DNA of 64,000 bases from Chryseobacterium sp. (GCF_019236175.1 NZ_JAFAJM010000024.1:1-64000); one strand, 5' to 3'; positions 16,691 through 25,574 are shown, counted from the first letter of the stretch. The notes: generated by a model not told the origin, from the letters alone. Made by a program: numbers and translations.

Positions 16691-17260
16691 ATGAAATTAA
16701 TTAAAAGTCTTTTTATAGCAATGGGGTTAATATTAACGGCTAATGCTGTAAGTGCTCAACAAAAGATAGGAAGTGTGAATACTGATGATATTCTTGGAAG
16801 TTTATCTGAAGTTAAAACGATGACAACAACCATTGATAATCTGACTAAGGCTAAACAGGCGGATATTGAAAAATTAATCAGTGAGTATCAGACTAAGCTG
16901 AAAGCTGCTCAGGATAAAGAAAAAACACTGAGTGAAGCAAACAGAGAAACTGTCAGTAAGGAACTGGTCGCTGCACAAACGGAACTTCAGGGACTGGGTA
17001 AAAAAATAGAAGATGCCAGAGCAGCTGCAAATAAAGAAATTGCAGACAAGCAAAATGAATTATTTGTTCCGCTACAGCAAAAAGTGAAGGCTGCTATCTC
17101 TGCCGTTGCTAAAGAAAGAAGTCTCAATTTTGTATTTGATGTTTCATCACCAGATAATAATAATCTTATTTATACAGATGGAACCGAGGATATTACGACT
17201 TTTGTTAAAACTAAACTGGGAGCATCCGCTTCAGCACCTGCTGCAAAAACAAAGAAGTAA
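16691..17260 (+). CDS. OmpH/Skp family periplasmic chaperone
   Basis: 189 residues from ATG 16691. A longer frame reaches back to 16568, but the promoter box at 16656-16663 and the signal peptide MKLIKSLFIAMGLILTANAVSAQ place the start here. The mature part is mostly alpha-helical with long coiled-coil stretches rich in Lys, Glu, Ala and Gln (residues about 45-130), as in Skp, which shields unfolded outer membrane proteins in the periplasm. The C-terminal tail AAKTKK is basic and Ala rich. Confidence 0.85.
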   Translation: MKLIKSLFIAMGLILTANAVSAQQKIGSVNTDDILGSLSEVKTMTTTIDNLTKAKQADIEKLISEYQTKLKAAQDKEKTLSEANRETVSKELVAAQTELQGLGKKIEDARAAANKEIADKQNELFVPLQQKVKAAISAVAKERSLNFVFDVSSPDNNNLIYTDGTEDITTFVKTKLGASASAPAAKTKK

Positions 17261-17278
17261 TTATAAAATATCATATAG

Positions 17279-17313
17279 AAAAAGGAATCAGGTGAAAATC
17301 TGATTCCTTTTTT
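17279..17313 (+). terminator. Terminator after the OmpH-like gene
   Basis: AAAGGAATCAG and CTGATTCCTTT form a perfect stem followed by a T run. Confidence 0.85.
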
Positions 17314-17369
17314 GATGTAAACCTCCTGTATTCTGTTGTCAATATGAAGTTTCTTTTATGATTAAGTGA

Positions 17370-17377
17370 TACATTTG
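17370..17377 (+). promoter_or_regulatory. TAnnTTTG promoter box for the thioesterase
   Basis: TACATTTG, ending 18 nt before ATG 17396; it favours this ATG over the GTG at 17366. Confidence 0.5.
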
Positions 17378-17395
17378 AGTAAACTTTTCGGAGCA

Positions 17396-17782
17396 ATGAA
17401 TTTAATATACGAGAAACAAATCAGGGTGACACAGGAGCATATTGACGAAAATCAGCATGTGAACAATGTTCAGTACGTACACTGGGTAGAAGAAGTGGCA
17501 GCAGAACACTGGGCTCTTTTAAAAGATGGAACCGCCTATGTCAATGATGCCTGGATGCTTCTGGACCATCATATTCAATATAAAAAGCAGGCTTATCTGG
17601 GAGATATCATTACCGTGAAAACATATCCCCGGTCTCCCGAAGGAGCAAGGCAGCCCCGAAAAGTTGAATTTTACTGTAATGATCAGTTACTGGTAGATTC
17701 AAGTACATTATGGGTTTTGTTTGATCCTGAAACGAAGAAGATTAAAAGGCTGGAAAGCAACTGGCTGGAAAAGCTCCTGTAA
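17396..17782 (+). CDS. Hotdog-fold acyl-CoA thioesterase
   Basis: 128 residues from ATG 17396; an upstream GTG (17366) precedes the promoter box and is less likely. The segment HVNNVQYVHWVEEVAAEHW (residues about 19-37) is the helix-start signature of the 4-hydroxybenzoyl-CoA thioesterase/YbgC/FadM group, where an Asn or Asp near the Tyr is catalytic. It would release free acids from acyl-CoA or acyl-ACP in the cytoplasm. The exact substrate is unknown. Confidence 0.85.
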   Translation: MNLIYEKQIRVTQEHIDENQHVNNVQYVHWVEEVAAEHWALLKDGTAYVNDAWMLLDHHIQYKKQAYLGDIITVKTYPRSPEGARQPRKVEFYCNDQLLVDSSTLWVLFDPETKKIKRLESNWLEKLL

Positions 17783-17862
17783 TTTTACAGAAAACGTTTC
17801 GTTTGATTATTTTAATATCATTGTAATAGAAACAGTCTCTTCTGTGTTAAGCTGTTTTATCC

Positions 17863-17870
17863 TATCTTTG
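17863..17870 (+). promoter_or_regulatory. TAnnTTTG promoter box of queD
   Basis: TATCTTTG ending 4 nt before the queD ATG; predicts a leaderless mRNA. Confidence 0.7.
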
Positions 17871-17874
17871 CAAT

Positions 17875-18321
17875 ATGATACGTATTACAAAAATTTTTAC
17901 ATTCGAAACGGCTCACGTACTGTACAACTACGATGGGAAGTGTAAAAATATGCATGGGCATTCCTATAAACTGTTTGTCACAGTGAAAGGAAAGCCAATT
18001 AATGACATTGAAAACCCTAAAAACGGAATGGTAGTAGATTTTGGCGATATCAAAAGTATTGTAAAATCTGAAATTGTAGATGTATGGGATCATGCAGTTC
18101 TTGTTAATGCTTTGTCTCCCCATAAAGAATTGGGAGATGATCTTGAGCAGAAAGGACATAAAGTAATTTATTGCAGCTTCCAGCCGACTTGTGAAAACAT
18201 GTTATACGCTATTGCCGCAAAAATAAAATCAAGACTTCCGGAAGGAATTTCATTAGCTTATCTTAAACTTCATGAGACAGAAAATTCTTATGGGGAATGG
18301 TTTGCGGAAGACAATCAATAA
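17875..18321 (+). CDS. queD: 6-carboxytetrahydropterin synthase (QueD/PTPS family)
   Basis: 148 residues. The zinc ligands are visible: His in FETAHVL near residue 14 and the pair in MHGHSYKL near 29-31. The Glu of LHETENSYGEW near 135 closes the active site. It acts on dihydroneopterin triphosphate in the 7-deazaguanine (queuosine) pathway; a pterin role is the alternative. The promoter box ends 4 nt before the ATG, so translation is probably leaderless. The next gene follows after 24 nt. Confidence 0.9.
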   Translation: MIRITKIFTFETAHVLYNYDGKCKNMHGHSYKLFVTVKGKPINDIENPKNGMVVDFGDIKSIVKSEIVDVWDHAVLVNALSPHKELGDDLEQKGHKVIYCSFQPTCENMLYAIAAKIKSRLPEGISLAYLKLHETENSYGEWFAEDNQ

Positions 18322-18345
18322 TTTTTATCCAACAAAACTCAGACG

Positions 18346-19116
18346 GTGTTAAAAACTACAATTAATTTAGAACCTGGAAAAAAAGTATATTTTGCTTCAG
18401 ATCAGCATTTTGGTGCTCCTACTCCTAAAGAGAGCAGATTGCGTGAAGATAAGTTTATACGTTGGATGAATGAGATCAAGGAAGATGCACAGGTTTTGTT
18501 TTTAATGGGAGACCTTTTTGATTTCTGGCATGAATGGAAGCATGTTGTTCCCAAAGGATACATACGTGTTCTTGGAAAGATTGCAGAGCTTAAAGACAGA
18601 GGAATTCACATCTATTTCTTTGTAGGAAACCACGACCTGTGGATGAAAGATTATCTGGAAGAAGAAATAGGATGTACGGTTTTCTATCAGAAACAATACT
18701 TCGAAATGGGAGGGAAACAGTTTTTACTGGCCCACGGAGACGGTTTGGGACCGGGTGATAAAGGCTATAAGAGAATGAAAAAGCTGTTCACCAATCCGGT
18801 GGCACAATGGTTTTTCAAATGGCTCCATCCGGATATTGCCATGAAAATCGCCTTATACCTTTCTCAAAAAAATAAAATGATCTCCGGAGAAGAAGACAAA
18901 GCTTTCCTGGGAGAAGATAAAGAGTTTCTGATTATTTATTCCAAAGAGAAGCTGAAGACAGAGAAGATTGATTATTTCATCTACGGACATCGCCACCTTC
19001 CCATGGTACTGGATCTGGAGCAGAATTCAAAATATATCAATCTCGGAGACTGGATTTCTTATTATACTTACGGGGTTTTTGAAAAAGACTTTGAACTGAA
19101 AGTTTTCGAAAAATAA
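18346..19116 (+). CDS. UDP-2,3-diacylglucosamine diphosphatase-like metallophosphoesterase (LpxH-like)
   Basis: 256 residues, starting at GTG 18346, 24 nt after queD. Calcineurin-type motifs are in order: SDQHFG (residues about 18-23), MGDLFDFWHEW (about 53-63), VGNHDLW (about 92), AHGDG (about 131) and YGHRHLP (about 212). This matches the LpxH family, which makes lipid X from UDP-diacylglucosamine in lipid A synthesis at the inner membrane face. Pairing with queD may reflect only shared transcription. Confidence 0.85.
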   Translation: MLKTTINLEPGKKVYFASDQHFGAPTPKESRLREDKFIRWMNEIKEDAQVLFLMGDLFDFWHEWKHVVPKGYIRVLGKIAELKDRGIHIYFFVGNHDLWMKDYLEEEIGCTVFYQKQYFEMGGKQFLLAHGDGLGPGDKGYKRMKKLFTNPVAQWFFKWLHPDIAMKIALYLSQKNKMISGEEDKAFLGEDKEFLIIYSKEKLKTEKIDYFIYGHRHLPMVLDLEQNSKYINLGDWISYYTYGVFEKDFELKVFEK

Positions 19117-19124
19117 AGCAAAAA

Positions 19125-19150
19125 AAAATTACCTCAAAAGAGGTAATTTT
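19125..19150 (+). terminator. Terminator after lpxH-like gene
   Basis: AAAATTACCTC-AAAA-GAGGTAATTTT, a perfect 11-bp stem. Confidence 0.85.
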
Positions 19151-19314
19151 CGAATAAACCGAAGTTCATTCTTGTTTTTAATCCATATTCCGGATACATA
19201 ATTGCAAGAAGTTTACCAAAGTTTCATTTTGGTATAAAATTTATTAAATAAAAAATTATTCACCTCATCATTGTTTAGTAACGGAGGTGGTGAGACGGCT
19301 AAAAAAATATAAAA

Positions 19315-20295
19315 TTGGAATACATATTCAACATACAGACAGAGCAGGATTTCCTGGAAGCATCATTGAAAACCTTTCGTTATCAGTATGGAAATGTTGA
19401 GATATACAGAAAGTTTGTCGATTTTTTAAAAGTAACCCCTGATGAGGTCAACCGTCTGGAGGAAATACCTTTTCTGCCGATAGAAATGTTTAAAAACCAT
19501 CAGATCCTGGATAAAAATGTAAGTGCAGATCTTTATTTTCAAAGTTCAGGAACTACGCAGATGAATCTTTCGAAACACTTTATCGCCGATCAGAACCTGT
19601 ATGAAGAAAGTATTTATAAAAGTTTTGAACAGTTTATCGGTAAACCCGAAGATTTTATTTTTCTCGGGCTGCTTCCAAGTTATCTGGAAAAGCAAAACTC
19701 ATCCCTGATTTATATGGTAGATTATCTGATGAAAAAATCAGCGAAATCTGAAAACGGATATTTTCTTTACAATCATTCCGAGCTTTGTGAGCTTTTACAC
19801 CAATTAAAAGATAAAAAAGTGATCTTGTTCGGCGTTTCTTTTGCCCTGCTGGATTTCTTAGACAGCGTAGAATCTATGAATCTTTCCGTTGCAGGATCTC
19901 CGGACCTGACGATTATCGAGACAGGAGGAATGAAGGGAAGAAAAGAAGAAATGACAAAAGATGAACTGCTGAAAATTTTACAGAATGGATTTAAGACAGA
20001 TAAAATTTATTCTGAATATTCCATGACCGAACTGCTTTCACAGGCTTATTCTCTAGGAAATAATGAGTATGAATGCCCGAAATGGATGCGGGTGATGGTG
20101 AGAAACGCAGAAGATCCTCTGACTTATGAAAAAGAAGGAAGAACCGGAGCTATTAATATCATTGATCTGGCCAATACCCATTCCTGTTCTTTTATTGCGA
20201 CTCAGGATCTTGGGAAAATAACCGGAAATAAATTCCAGGTACTGGGAAGAATTGATCATTCTGATATCCGTGGCTGCAGCCTTTTGGTGAGCTGA
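19315..20295 (+). CDS. LuxE/PaaK-like acyl-adenylate-forming protein
   Basis: 326 residues, apparently starting at TTG 19315. The motif FQSSGTTQMNLSKH (residues about 79-92) is the phosphate-binding loop of LuxE-type acyl-protein synthetases, and YSEYSMTELLSQAY (near 229) corresponds to their second nucleotide motif. LuxE activates a fatty acid and holds it for transfer. No lux reductase genes are nearby, so a different carboxylate activation is likely, for instance in surface glycan or lipid modification. Function beyond the family is unknown. Confidence 0.8.
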   Translation: MEYIFNIQTEQDFLEASLKTFRYQYGNVEIYRKFVDFLKVTPDEVNRLEEIPFLPIEMFKNHQILDKNVSADLYFQSSGTTQMNLSKHFIADQNLYEESIYKSFEQFIGKPEDFIFLGLLPSYLEKQNSSLIYMVDYLMKKSAKSENGYFLYNHSELCELLHQLKDKKVILFGVSFALLDFLDSVESMNLSVAGSPDLTIIETGGMKGRKEEMTKDELLKILQNGFKTDKIYSEYSMTELLSQAYSLGNNEYECPKWMRVMVRNAEDPLTYEKEGRTGAINIIDLANTHSCSFIATQDLGKITGNKFQVLGRIDHSDIRGCSLLVS

Positions 20296-20361
20296 AAACA
20301 GATAGTGTAAGGTTCTCATACTTTCTCTTATGACTTTTTTTCAAATTTTTACTTATAAATA

Positions 20362-20907
20362 ATGATTAAAATAGAAGAACTTGTTCATGCATATATTCAT
20401 TCTCATTGCGACTTTGAGAAAGAGCTTGTTCTTACCAATTACTTTCAGGCAGATTGGGAGGCAGATATACTGATTATTGATGCCGCAGGTTTTAGTCATG
20501 AAATTGAAATTAAATTTTCAAAAAGTGATTTTAAAAACGATTTTAAAAAATCTTACCTCAATAAGGAAACCGGAGAGCAATTTCTGAAACATGATAAAAT
20601 TTCCTGTGGAGATTATATCTGCAATGCTTTCAGTTTCTTATTGCCGATGGGAATGGTGGAAGCTGACCTTGTTCCTGAACATTGTGGCATCATTGAATTT
20701 TATCATAATGCAGATACCTGGGAAACGGAATTTTATAATATCCGTGAACCTAAAAAGCTTCATGGAGATTCTTACTGGAATCTGAATGACAAAGATCTTT
20801 TTATCAGGAAAATGGCTCTTAATCTGCTTCAGCGCAAAATGGAAATCAAAGGAAAACACGAAGAGCTTATTTTTAAAAATCCTTTTGATATTAAAAAGAT
20901 AACATAA
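20362..20907 (+). CDS. PD-(D/E)XK nuclease-fold protein
   Basis: 181 residues. The segment WEADILIIDAAGFSHEIEIKFSKSDF (shown by D at about residue 35 and EIEIK at about 47-51) has the D...ExK signature of restriction-endonuclease-like folds, with an extra conserved Lys-rich helix behind it. It resembles the MmcB family of DNA-repair-linked proteins, but I am not sure. It is followed by its own terminator and has no partner methylase or helicase nearby. Confidence 0.6.
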   Translation: MIKIEELVHAYIHSHCDFEKELVLTNYFQADWEADILIIDAAGFSHEIEIKFSKSDFKNDFKKSYLNKETGEQFLKHDKISCGDYICNAFSFLLPMGMVEADLVPEHCGIIEFYHNADTWETEFYNIREPKKLHGDSYWNLNDKDLFIRKMALNLLQRKMEIKGKHEELIFKNPFDIKKIT

Positions 20908-20934
20908 AAAAATCCTGTCAAGTGACAGGATTTT
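20908..20934. terminator. Bidirectional terminator between the nuclease-fold gene and aqpZ
   Basis: AAAATCCTGTCA-AG-TGACAGGATTTT; flanking A and T runs let it serve both convergent genes. Confidence 0.8.
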
Positions 20935-20957
20935 ATCGTTTATGGGGTTGGCTTCAA

Positions 20958-21677
20958 TTAATCTGCTATTTCAGCCGTGTCTCTCTGAAGTAAGAATTTG
21001 TAGATCAGACCGCCTACAACACCACCTAAAATCGGGGCCACCCAAAACAGCCAAAGCTGTGACATGGCAAGACCGCCGGCGAAAACAGCCTGCGATAAAG
21101 ATCTGGCAGGGTTTACGGAAGTATTGGTGATAGGAATAGAAATTAAATGGATTAAGGTAAGCGCAAGACCGATGGCAATACCTGCGAATTTACCGTTTGC
21201 CCACTTATCTGTAGCTCCCATAATCACGATAAGGAAAAAGGCAGTCAGCAAAAACTCTGCAAGGAATGCGGCTCCCATACTGAAAGCCTTCCCGTTATAT
21301 ACTGCTTCTCCGTAGAAGTTGGTGGCAAAGGCACCCGGTTTTGAAAAATCTACGACTCCCGCACCGTTAAGGATAGTGTATAAACATCCTGCTGCCACAA
21401 GTGCACCTAAACACTGGGCAACGATGTAAGGGATGAGATCTTTTGCCGGAAATCTTCCACCCGCTAAAAGTCCGAAAGAAACAGCGGGATTGAAGTGTCC
21501 GCCGGAAATGTGTCCAACAGCGTAAGCCATTGTCAGAACAGTAAGACCAAAGGCTAAGGCTACCCCTAAAAGTCCAATACCGATGTCAGGAACTCCGGCT
21601 GCGAAAACTGCGCTTCCACAACCCCCGAAAACAAGCCAAAATGTGCCGAAAAATTCAGCAAAAAGTTTTTTTATCAT
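20958..21677 (-). CDS. aqpZ: Aquaporin Z-like water channel
   Basis: 239 residues from ATG 21677. A start nine codons upstream is unlikely because the promoter box (21702-21709) overlaps it. Six membrane helices and the two NPA loops are visible: SGGHFNPAVSFG near residue 65 and NTSVNPARSL near 193, the latter with the selectivity-filter Arg. AqpZ moves water across the inner membrane. It is convergent with the nuclease-fold gene. Confidence 0.93.
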   Translation of the reverse strand: MIKKLFAEFFGTFWLVFGGCGSAVFAAGVPDIGIGLLGVALAFGLTVLTMAYAVGHISGGHFNPAVSFGLLAGGRFPAKDLIPYIVAQCLGALVAAGCLYTILNGAGVVDFSKPGAFATNFYGEAVYNGKAFSMGAAFLAEFLLTAFFLIVIMGATDKWANGKFAGIAIGLALTLIHLISIPITNTSVNPARSLSQAVFAGGLAMSQLWLFWVAPILGGVVGGLIYKFLLQRDTAEIAD

Positions 21678-21701
21678 GTTGTTTATTTTTGAAATGTATC
21701 T

Positions 21702-21709
21702 CAAATGTA
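21702..21709 (-). promoter_or_regulatory. TAnnTTTG promoter box for aqpZ
   Basis: TACATTTG on the minus strand, 24 nt before ATG 21677. Confidence 0.55.
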
Positions 21710-21896
21710 AAGTTTAAATCTTAAAATAAAAAGTTAAAACTGAAAAAATATTTCAAAATCAGGGGAACAAAAAATGTAAATTTAATAATTTGGTTTAATG
21801 TTTGTTTGGGATTTATCTGAGTACTATAATGATCAGAAATGAAAGGTATAACATAATTGTTTTATCCTTCATGATGTAAACTTAAAAGGGGAGTTA

Positions 21897-22517
21897 ATGA
21901 GAAAGTTTTTTTGTGTGGTCTTTGTGCCTTTTCTTTATAATTTACACTATTCGCAGGCAGCAAGAAAATCTTTTCCTTGCTATGATTTTACATCGGTTTT
22001 GAAAGTGGAACCGACGGCGCTTTATAAGCCCCATATAGATGCTTCAAAAAGTTTTGGCATACAGCTGCTTAAAGATTCAAAAACGGTACAGAAATATATT
22101 AATAACGGAAAGTTCCATAAGGTTAAAAAATCCGGGAAAGGGTATCATGTTCAGAAGCTTGATTACAGCAGAGCTTATATGGTTTCAAAAGCAAAAGCCA
22201 CCCTGGAAAAGATGGGAGCCAAATTCAGTAAAGATACAAAAGGGGGAACATTCACCGTTTCATCCATTACCCGGACACTTGAAGACCAATGCAGATTAAG
22301 AAGGGTGAATTCTAATGCTTCATTAGGGATAAGTTCTCATAATTACGGAAATTCTTTTGATATTTCATATATAAGATTCAATAACGTTCTCAAGTATAAC
22401 CCTAAAATGGAGGTGGCGTTGGAGAAAGTTTTAAAGTATTATGCGAATGCTGGTAGGATTTATTACATAAAAGAAAGGCAACAGAGTTGCTATCATATTA
22501 CAGTAAGGAATTATTAA
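21897..22517 (+). CDS. DUF5715-like secreted protein with D-Ala-D-Ala peptidase-type motifs
   Basis: 206 residues with an N-terminal signal-like segment (MRKFFCVVFVPFLYNLHYSQA). The C-terminal half has SSHNYGNSFDISYI (near residue 141) and YHITV (near 200), which match the SxHxxGxAxD and terminal His zinc ligands of VanY/MepA-type peptidases and of the DUF5715 family. A role in the periplasm on peptidoglycan is inferred. A GGGGAG purine run lies 6 nt before the ATG, uncommon in this phylum. The next gene overlaps or follows closely. Confidence 0.65.
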   Translation: MRKFFCVVFVPFLYNLHYSQAARKSFPCYDFTSVLKVEPTALYKPHIDASKSFGIQLLKDSKTVQKYINNGKFHKVKKSGKGYHVQKLDYSRAYMVSKAKATLEKMGAKFSKDTKGGTFTVSSITRTLEDQCRLRRVNSNASLGISSHNYGNSFDISYIRFNNVLKYNPKMEVALEKVLKYYANAGRIYYIKERQQSCYHITVRNY

Positions 22518-22582
22518 TTAAAATTCTTACTTGCATAGCATGTGTAGTTTGTATATTTTTATACCTCTTAAAAACCATGCTT

Positions 22583-23347
22583 ATGACAACATTAAACAGA
22601 GAAGAGTATATGCTTTCTCATGATATATGCCAGGTTGCGGCAGCTACCTGGTGTGAGTATCTTACAAAATATCCGAAAATACAGGATATTATTCCCACCA
22701 ACTATATTTTTGACCTGTCTCCGGCGCATCTTGACTGGATGAGAAATAACAGCCAATATGAAGAATTTTGTATTGAAGTCGGTGTTTATGACGGAAGGCT
22801 GATTCTTATTTTCTATCCTATGAGTAAGGAAGGGAAGAGAATAGATGATAAAGAAGCTTATCCTTTTAGTTTTCTTTGTCAGCTGGACAGAGATATCAGA
22901 CTTCAGGAAACTCAGGAGTATGTTATCGTTAAAAATGCCATTTTATCAAAAGATCTTCAGAATGTAGATCAGGATGCAGATATGTCATTCCCGATTTCAG
23001 GCAAACCGGTCCTTGAACAGGACAAAGCGCTGGAAGCTATTGAGAAATGGAGAGATGAAGGAATGGAGTGGTTTTACAGGGAGTGTAATGAGTTTAACGG
23101 GGCAAGAATATTCAGAAGGTTTTACGTTCCAACAGCTGATTTATGCCTTAGTGATAAGAGCTTAAACGGGATCGTATGTTCATTCGGACTTAAATTCAAT
23201 GATATCTACGAAAGAATGCTGGTAACACTGATTTTCATTTCTTTCCGTGACAGTTTACAGAATGTAGGCGGAGTACAGCTTGAGTCCAATACGTATGACT
23301 GGGCAAAACCATGTCCTCCGATCTGCCGTATACCGGGGTTTGAATAA
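22583..23347 (+). CDS. Hypothetical protein of about 254 residues
   Basis: I do not recognise a family. The frame is open from 22487, but starts there would overlap the previous gene; MTTLNREEY at 22583 (or ATG 22577) is chosen because the upstream part reads as a hydrophobic stretch shared with the overlap. The protein looks soluble, with many aromatic residues (WCEYL, HLDWMRN, EWFYREC) and a Pro-Cys rich end (WAKPCPPICRIPGFE). It lies 12 nt before a membrane protein gene and could belong to one unit with it and the two-component system. Confidence 0.65.
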   Translation: MTTLNREEYMLSHDICQVAAATWCEYLTKYPKIQDIIPTNYIFDLSPAHLDWMRNNSQYEEFCIEVGVYDGRLILIFYPMSKEGKRIDDKEAYPFSFLCQLDRDIRLQETQEYVIVKNAILSKDLQNVDQDADMSFPISGKPVLEQDKALEAIEKWRDEGMEWFYRECNEFNGARIFRRFYVPTADLCLSDKSLNGIVCSFGLKFNDIYERMLVTLIFISFRDSLQNVGGVQLESNTYDWAKPCPPICRIPGFE

Positions 23348-23359
23348 TTTGTAACAGGG

Positions 23360-23983
23360 ATGGCTGATTTTTATAAGGCAATTTTATTTCTGAATTATGG
23401 TCTGCTTCTGTCAGTAATATTGCTGGGAGCAGTCAGATTCCGTGTTTTAAATAATAAGGAAAAGCAGTATTTTTATTGTATTGCTTTTCTTTTTTTTATT
23501 GAGCTTTTGAATCTGGTTTTACCCTATGTTTTTAACCTTAATGATACCTCATTTCTCTACCCTTTATATATTGCCGGTGAATTTTTTTTACTGTCCGCTT
23601 TATTTATCAGGAAACTGAATCTTCCGGCCTACTTTCTGGGACTCGTCGCAGTAGTAGCTTCCGGATTTATGATTTCAAAATACAGTTTTGACTATCCCGG
23701 TAATGCTGATATCGCGAAAGTGATTTCCAATATCATCATTATCTGTCTTTCCGGCTTTACTCTGATCAGAGAAATTAAAGATACTTCGGGGCAGAACCGT
23801 TTTCTGGTAACGGATGCCAGTATTTTTTTCTACTACTCCGTTTCTGTGTTTATTTTTATCGTTCAGCATCAGATAGCTTATCTTTCTGAACATGATTATT
23901 ATATTATTTTCAGTGCAAATAATATCCTGTCTGGTATTTTATACATTTCATTTTTATATACTTTCATCAAATTAAAGAAGTAA
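23360..23983 (+). CDS. Multi-pass membrane protein upstream of a two-component system
   Basis: 207 residues with about six to seven hydrophobic helices spread over the whole length and short polar loops; no catalytic motif is visible. It begins 12 nt after the preceding gene, and the frame of the following histidine kinase is open across its stop codon, so the two are likely coupled. Comparable membrane proteins precede NarL-type kinases in other flavobacteria, where they may act as a sensor part. Function unknown. Confidence 0.75.
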   Translation: MADFYKAILFLNYGLLLSVILLGAVRFRVLNNKEKQYFYCIAFLFFIELLNLVLPYVFNLNDTSFLYPLYIAGEFFLLSALFIRKLNLPAYFLGLVAVVASGFMISKYSFDYPGNADIAKVISNIIIICLSGFTLIREIKDTSGQNRFLVTDASIFFYYSVSVFIFIVQHQIAYLSEHDYYIIFSANNILSGILYISFLYTFIKLKK

Positions 23984-24135
23984 CCTTAAATATCAATCTG
24001 CTGATTCTTATCATTGTTACGATAGCGATTATCGTATCCTTTATTCTGCTTGCCTACAGAGCTTTTATCAGCAGGATTATCAAGGAAAAAAATGTACAGC
24101 ATGAGGCGGAAGTCAGTCATCAGAAGAAACTGGTA
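23971..24135 (+). other. Open in-frame N-terminal extension (membrane anchor) of the histidine kinase, no standard start codon
   Basis: Upstream of TTG 24136 the kinase frame stays open back to a stop at 23920. From about 23998 it encodes LLILIIVTIAIIVSFILLAY followed by a coiled-coil linker, exactly the anchor expected for this kinase type. No ATG, GTG or TTG occurs in this stretch; ATT 23971 or CTG 23998 are the candidates. Confidence 0.7.
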
Positions 24136-24768
24136 TTGGAAAATATTAAAGCCCAGGAAGAAGAAAGGAAAAGAATTGCAGTAATGATCCATGACGATAT
24201 CGGAAACAGGCTTAATATTCTTTCTTTATGGCTCAATAATCTCGATACAAAAGGAGATGAAATAATCAAAAAAAATATTTACAGTCAGATGTCTTCACTC
24301 ATTGATGCAGCCAGAAGTATTTCACACTCATTGTATCCCGTAAACCTTGAATCTGTAGGATTGGTATTGTATGTGGAAGAACTGATTGCTAACCTTTCTC
24401 ACAAAATCAATATTTCCATGCAGGTAATGCCGGGCTATGAAAAGAAAGATCTTTTTATAGAAGTACAGCTGTATAGAATTATTCAGGAATTTACCACCAA
24501 CGTCATAAAACATTCTACAGCTACAGATGTATGGATTTATATTAAAGATTATACTCAGAATATGACTGTTGTTATTTCAGATAACGGGCAGGGATTCATC
24601 TATGAAGAAGTGAAAAAAGGTATGGGAATTAAAAATATTGAATCCCGGATCAAATCTATGAATGCCACCCACAAATGGAAAAAAAGCTTTTCAAATAAAG
24701 GAAGTCGTCTAATTATTAAAATTCCCAAACAAAATGAGTTCCCAAATCAAAATAGCACTGATAGATGA
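24136..24768 (+). CDS. Sensor histidine kinase, HisKA_3/NarX type
   Basis: The conserved part is 210 residues from TTG 24136. The phospho-acceptor His is in ERKRIAVMIHDDIGNRLN (near residue 18), the N box in EFTTNVIKHS (near 120) and the G1 box in DNGQGF (near 150). These are features of kinases that pair with LuxR-type regulators. The true protein probably includes the membrane anchor encoded at 23971-24135. Its end overlaps the response regulator gene by 35 nt, so the two are coupled. The signal is unknown. Confidence 0.88.
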   Translation: MENIKAQEEERKRIAVMIHDDIGNRLNILSLWLNNLDTKGDEIIKKNIYSQMSSLIDAARSISHSLYPVNLESVGLVLYVEELIANLSHKINISMQVMPGYEKKDLFIEVQLYRIIQEFTTNVIKHSTATDVWIYIKDYTQNMTVVISDNGQGFIYEEVKKGMGIKNIESRIKSMNATHKWKKSFSNKGSRLIIKIPKQNEFPNQNSTDR

Positions 24769-25411
24769 TGAACAGCTGATTCTGGAAGGTGTGAAAATGC
24801 TGCTGTCTAATGAAAAAAATATATCGGTATGTCTTACAGCAGATAATGGTCCCGATTTTATTACCGATCTGGAAAAACTTTCAGAAGATGAATTTCCCGA
24901 TATTGCTCTTGTAGATGTACAGATGAAGCCAATGAACGGTTTTGAACTGGTAGAAATCCTCAAAGAAAGATATCCGGATCTTAAAATTATTATTCTTTCT
25001 TCACATTATAAGACCTCTATTCTCGGATATATGGTGAAATTGGGTGTGTCGGCCTTCCTTCCCAAAAACTCCAATAAAAAAACATTTATTGATGCCATTA
25101 CAATGGTTGATAAAAACGGAGTGTTCTTTACGGCTGAAGATCATCAGATGCTGTTTACCTACATGAACAGTTCTGCAAAGAAAAACTCTCTCTTTGAAAC
25201 AGAAGATGAGTTATCTGAAAGAGAAAAGGATGTTGTAAAACTGATTTGCCAGGAATTAACCAATAACGAGATCGGGGAAAAACTTTTTATCAGCCCGAGA
25301 ACGGTAGAAAGCCACAGACAGCGGATTCTGGAGAAAATTGGTGCTAAAAATACAGTCGGAATTGTTATTTACGCGATTGTCAATAATATTTATGCGCTCG
25401 ACAAATTATAA
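24734..25411 (+). CDS. Response regulator, NarL/LuxR family
   Basis: 225 residues. The receiver domain at 1-125 has the acidic pocket IDDEQ (about 10-14), phospho-Asp in ALVDVQMKP (about 56), and Lys in LPKNSN (about 110). The LuxR-type HTH at about 160-220 reads LSEREKDVVKLICQELTNNE and RTVESHRQRILEKIG. It is coupled to the kinase by a 35-nt overlap and followed by a terminator. Target genes are not evident; the neighbouring unknown genes are candidates. Confidence 0.93.
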   Translation: MSSQIKIALIDDEQLILEGVKMLLSNEKNISVCLTADNGPDFITDLEKLSEDEFPDIALVDVQMKPMNGFELVEILKERYPDLKIIILSSHYKTSILGYMVKLGVSAFLPKNSNKKTFIDAITMVDKNGVFFTAEDHQMLFTYMNSSAKKNSLFETEDELSEREKDVVKLICQELTNNEIGEKLFISPRTVESHRQRILEKIGAKNTVGIVIYAIVNNIYALDKL

Positions 25412-25417
25412 TCCTAT

Positions 25418-25440
25418 TCCGTAGAAATACGGATTTTTTT
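25418..25440 (+). terminator. Terminator after the response regulator
   Basis: TCCGTA-GAAA-TACGGA followed by seven T. Confidence 0.75.
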
Positions 25441-25574
25441 ATTTGGTACTTTTCACTCTAGTGTATGTTTCTTTTCTTCTGTTACTTTGAAAAATCCTTG
25501 TTGAGAACAAGAATTTTGGATGAGAATTGAATGTAAAATGCAGATAGATCTGCAACATAAATGAATAAAAAAGA

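Noticed and set aside
19315..20295. Bioluminescence gene luxE
   Set aside because: No luxA-D genes nearby; the family is broad and the lux role is restricted to marine gammaproteobacteria and relatives.
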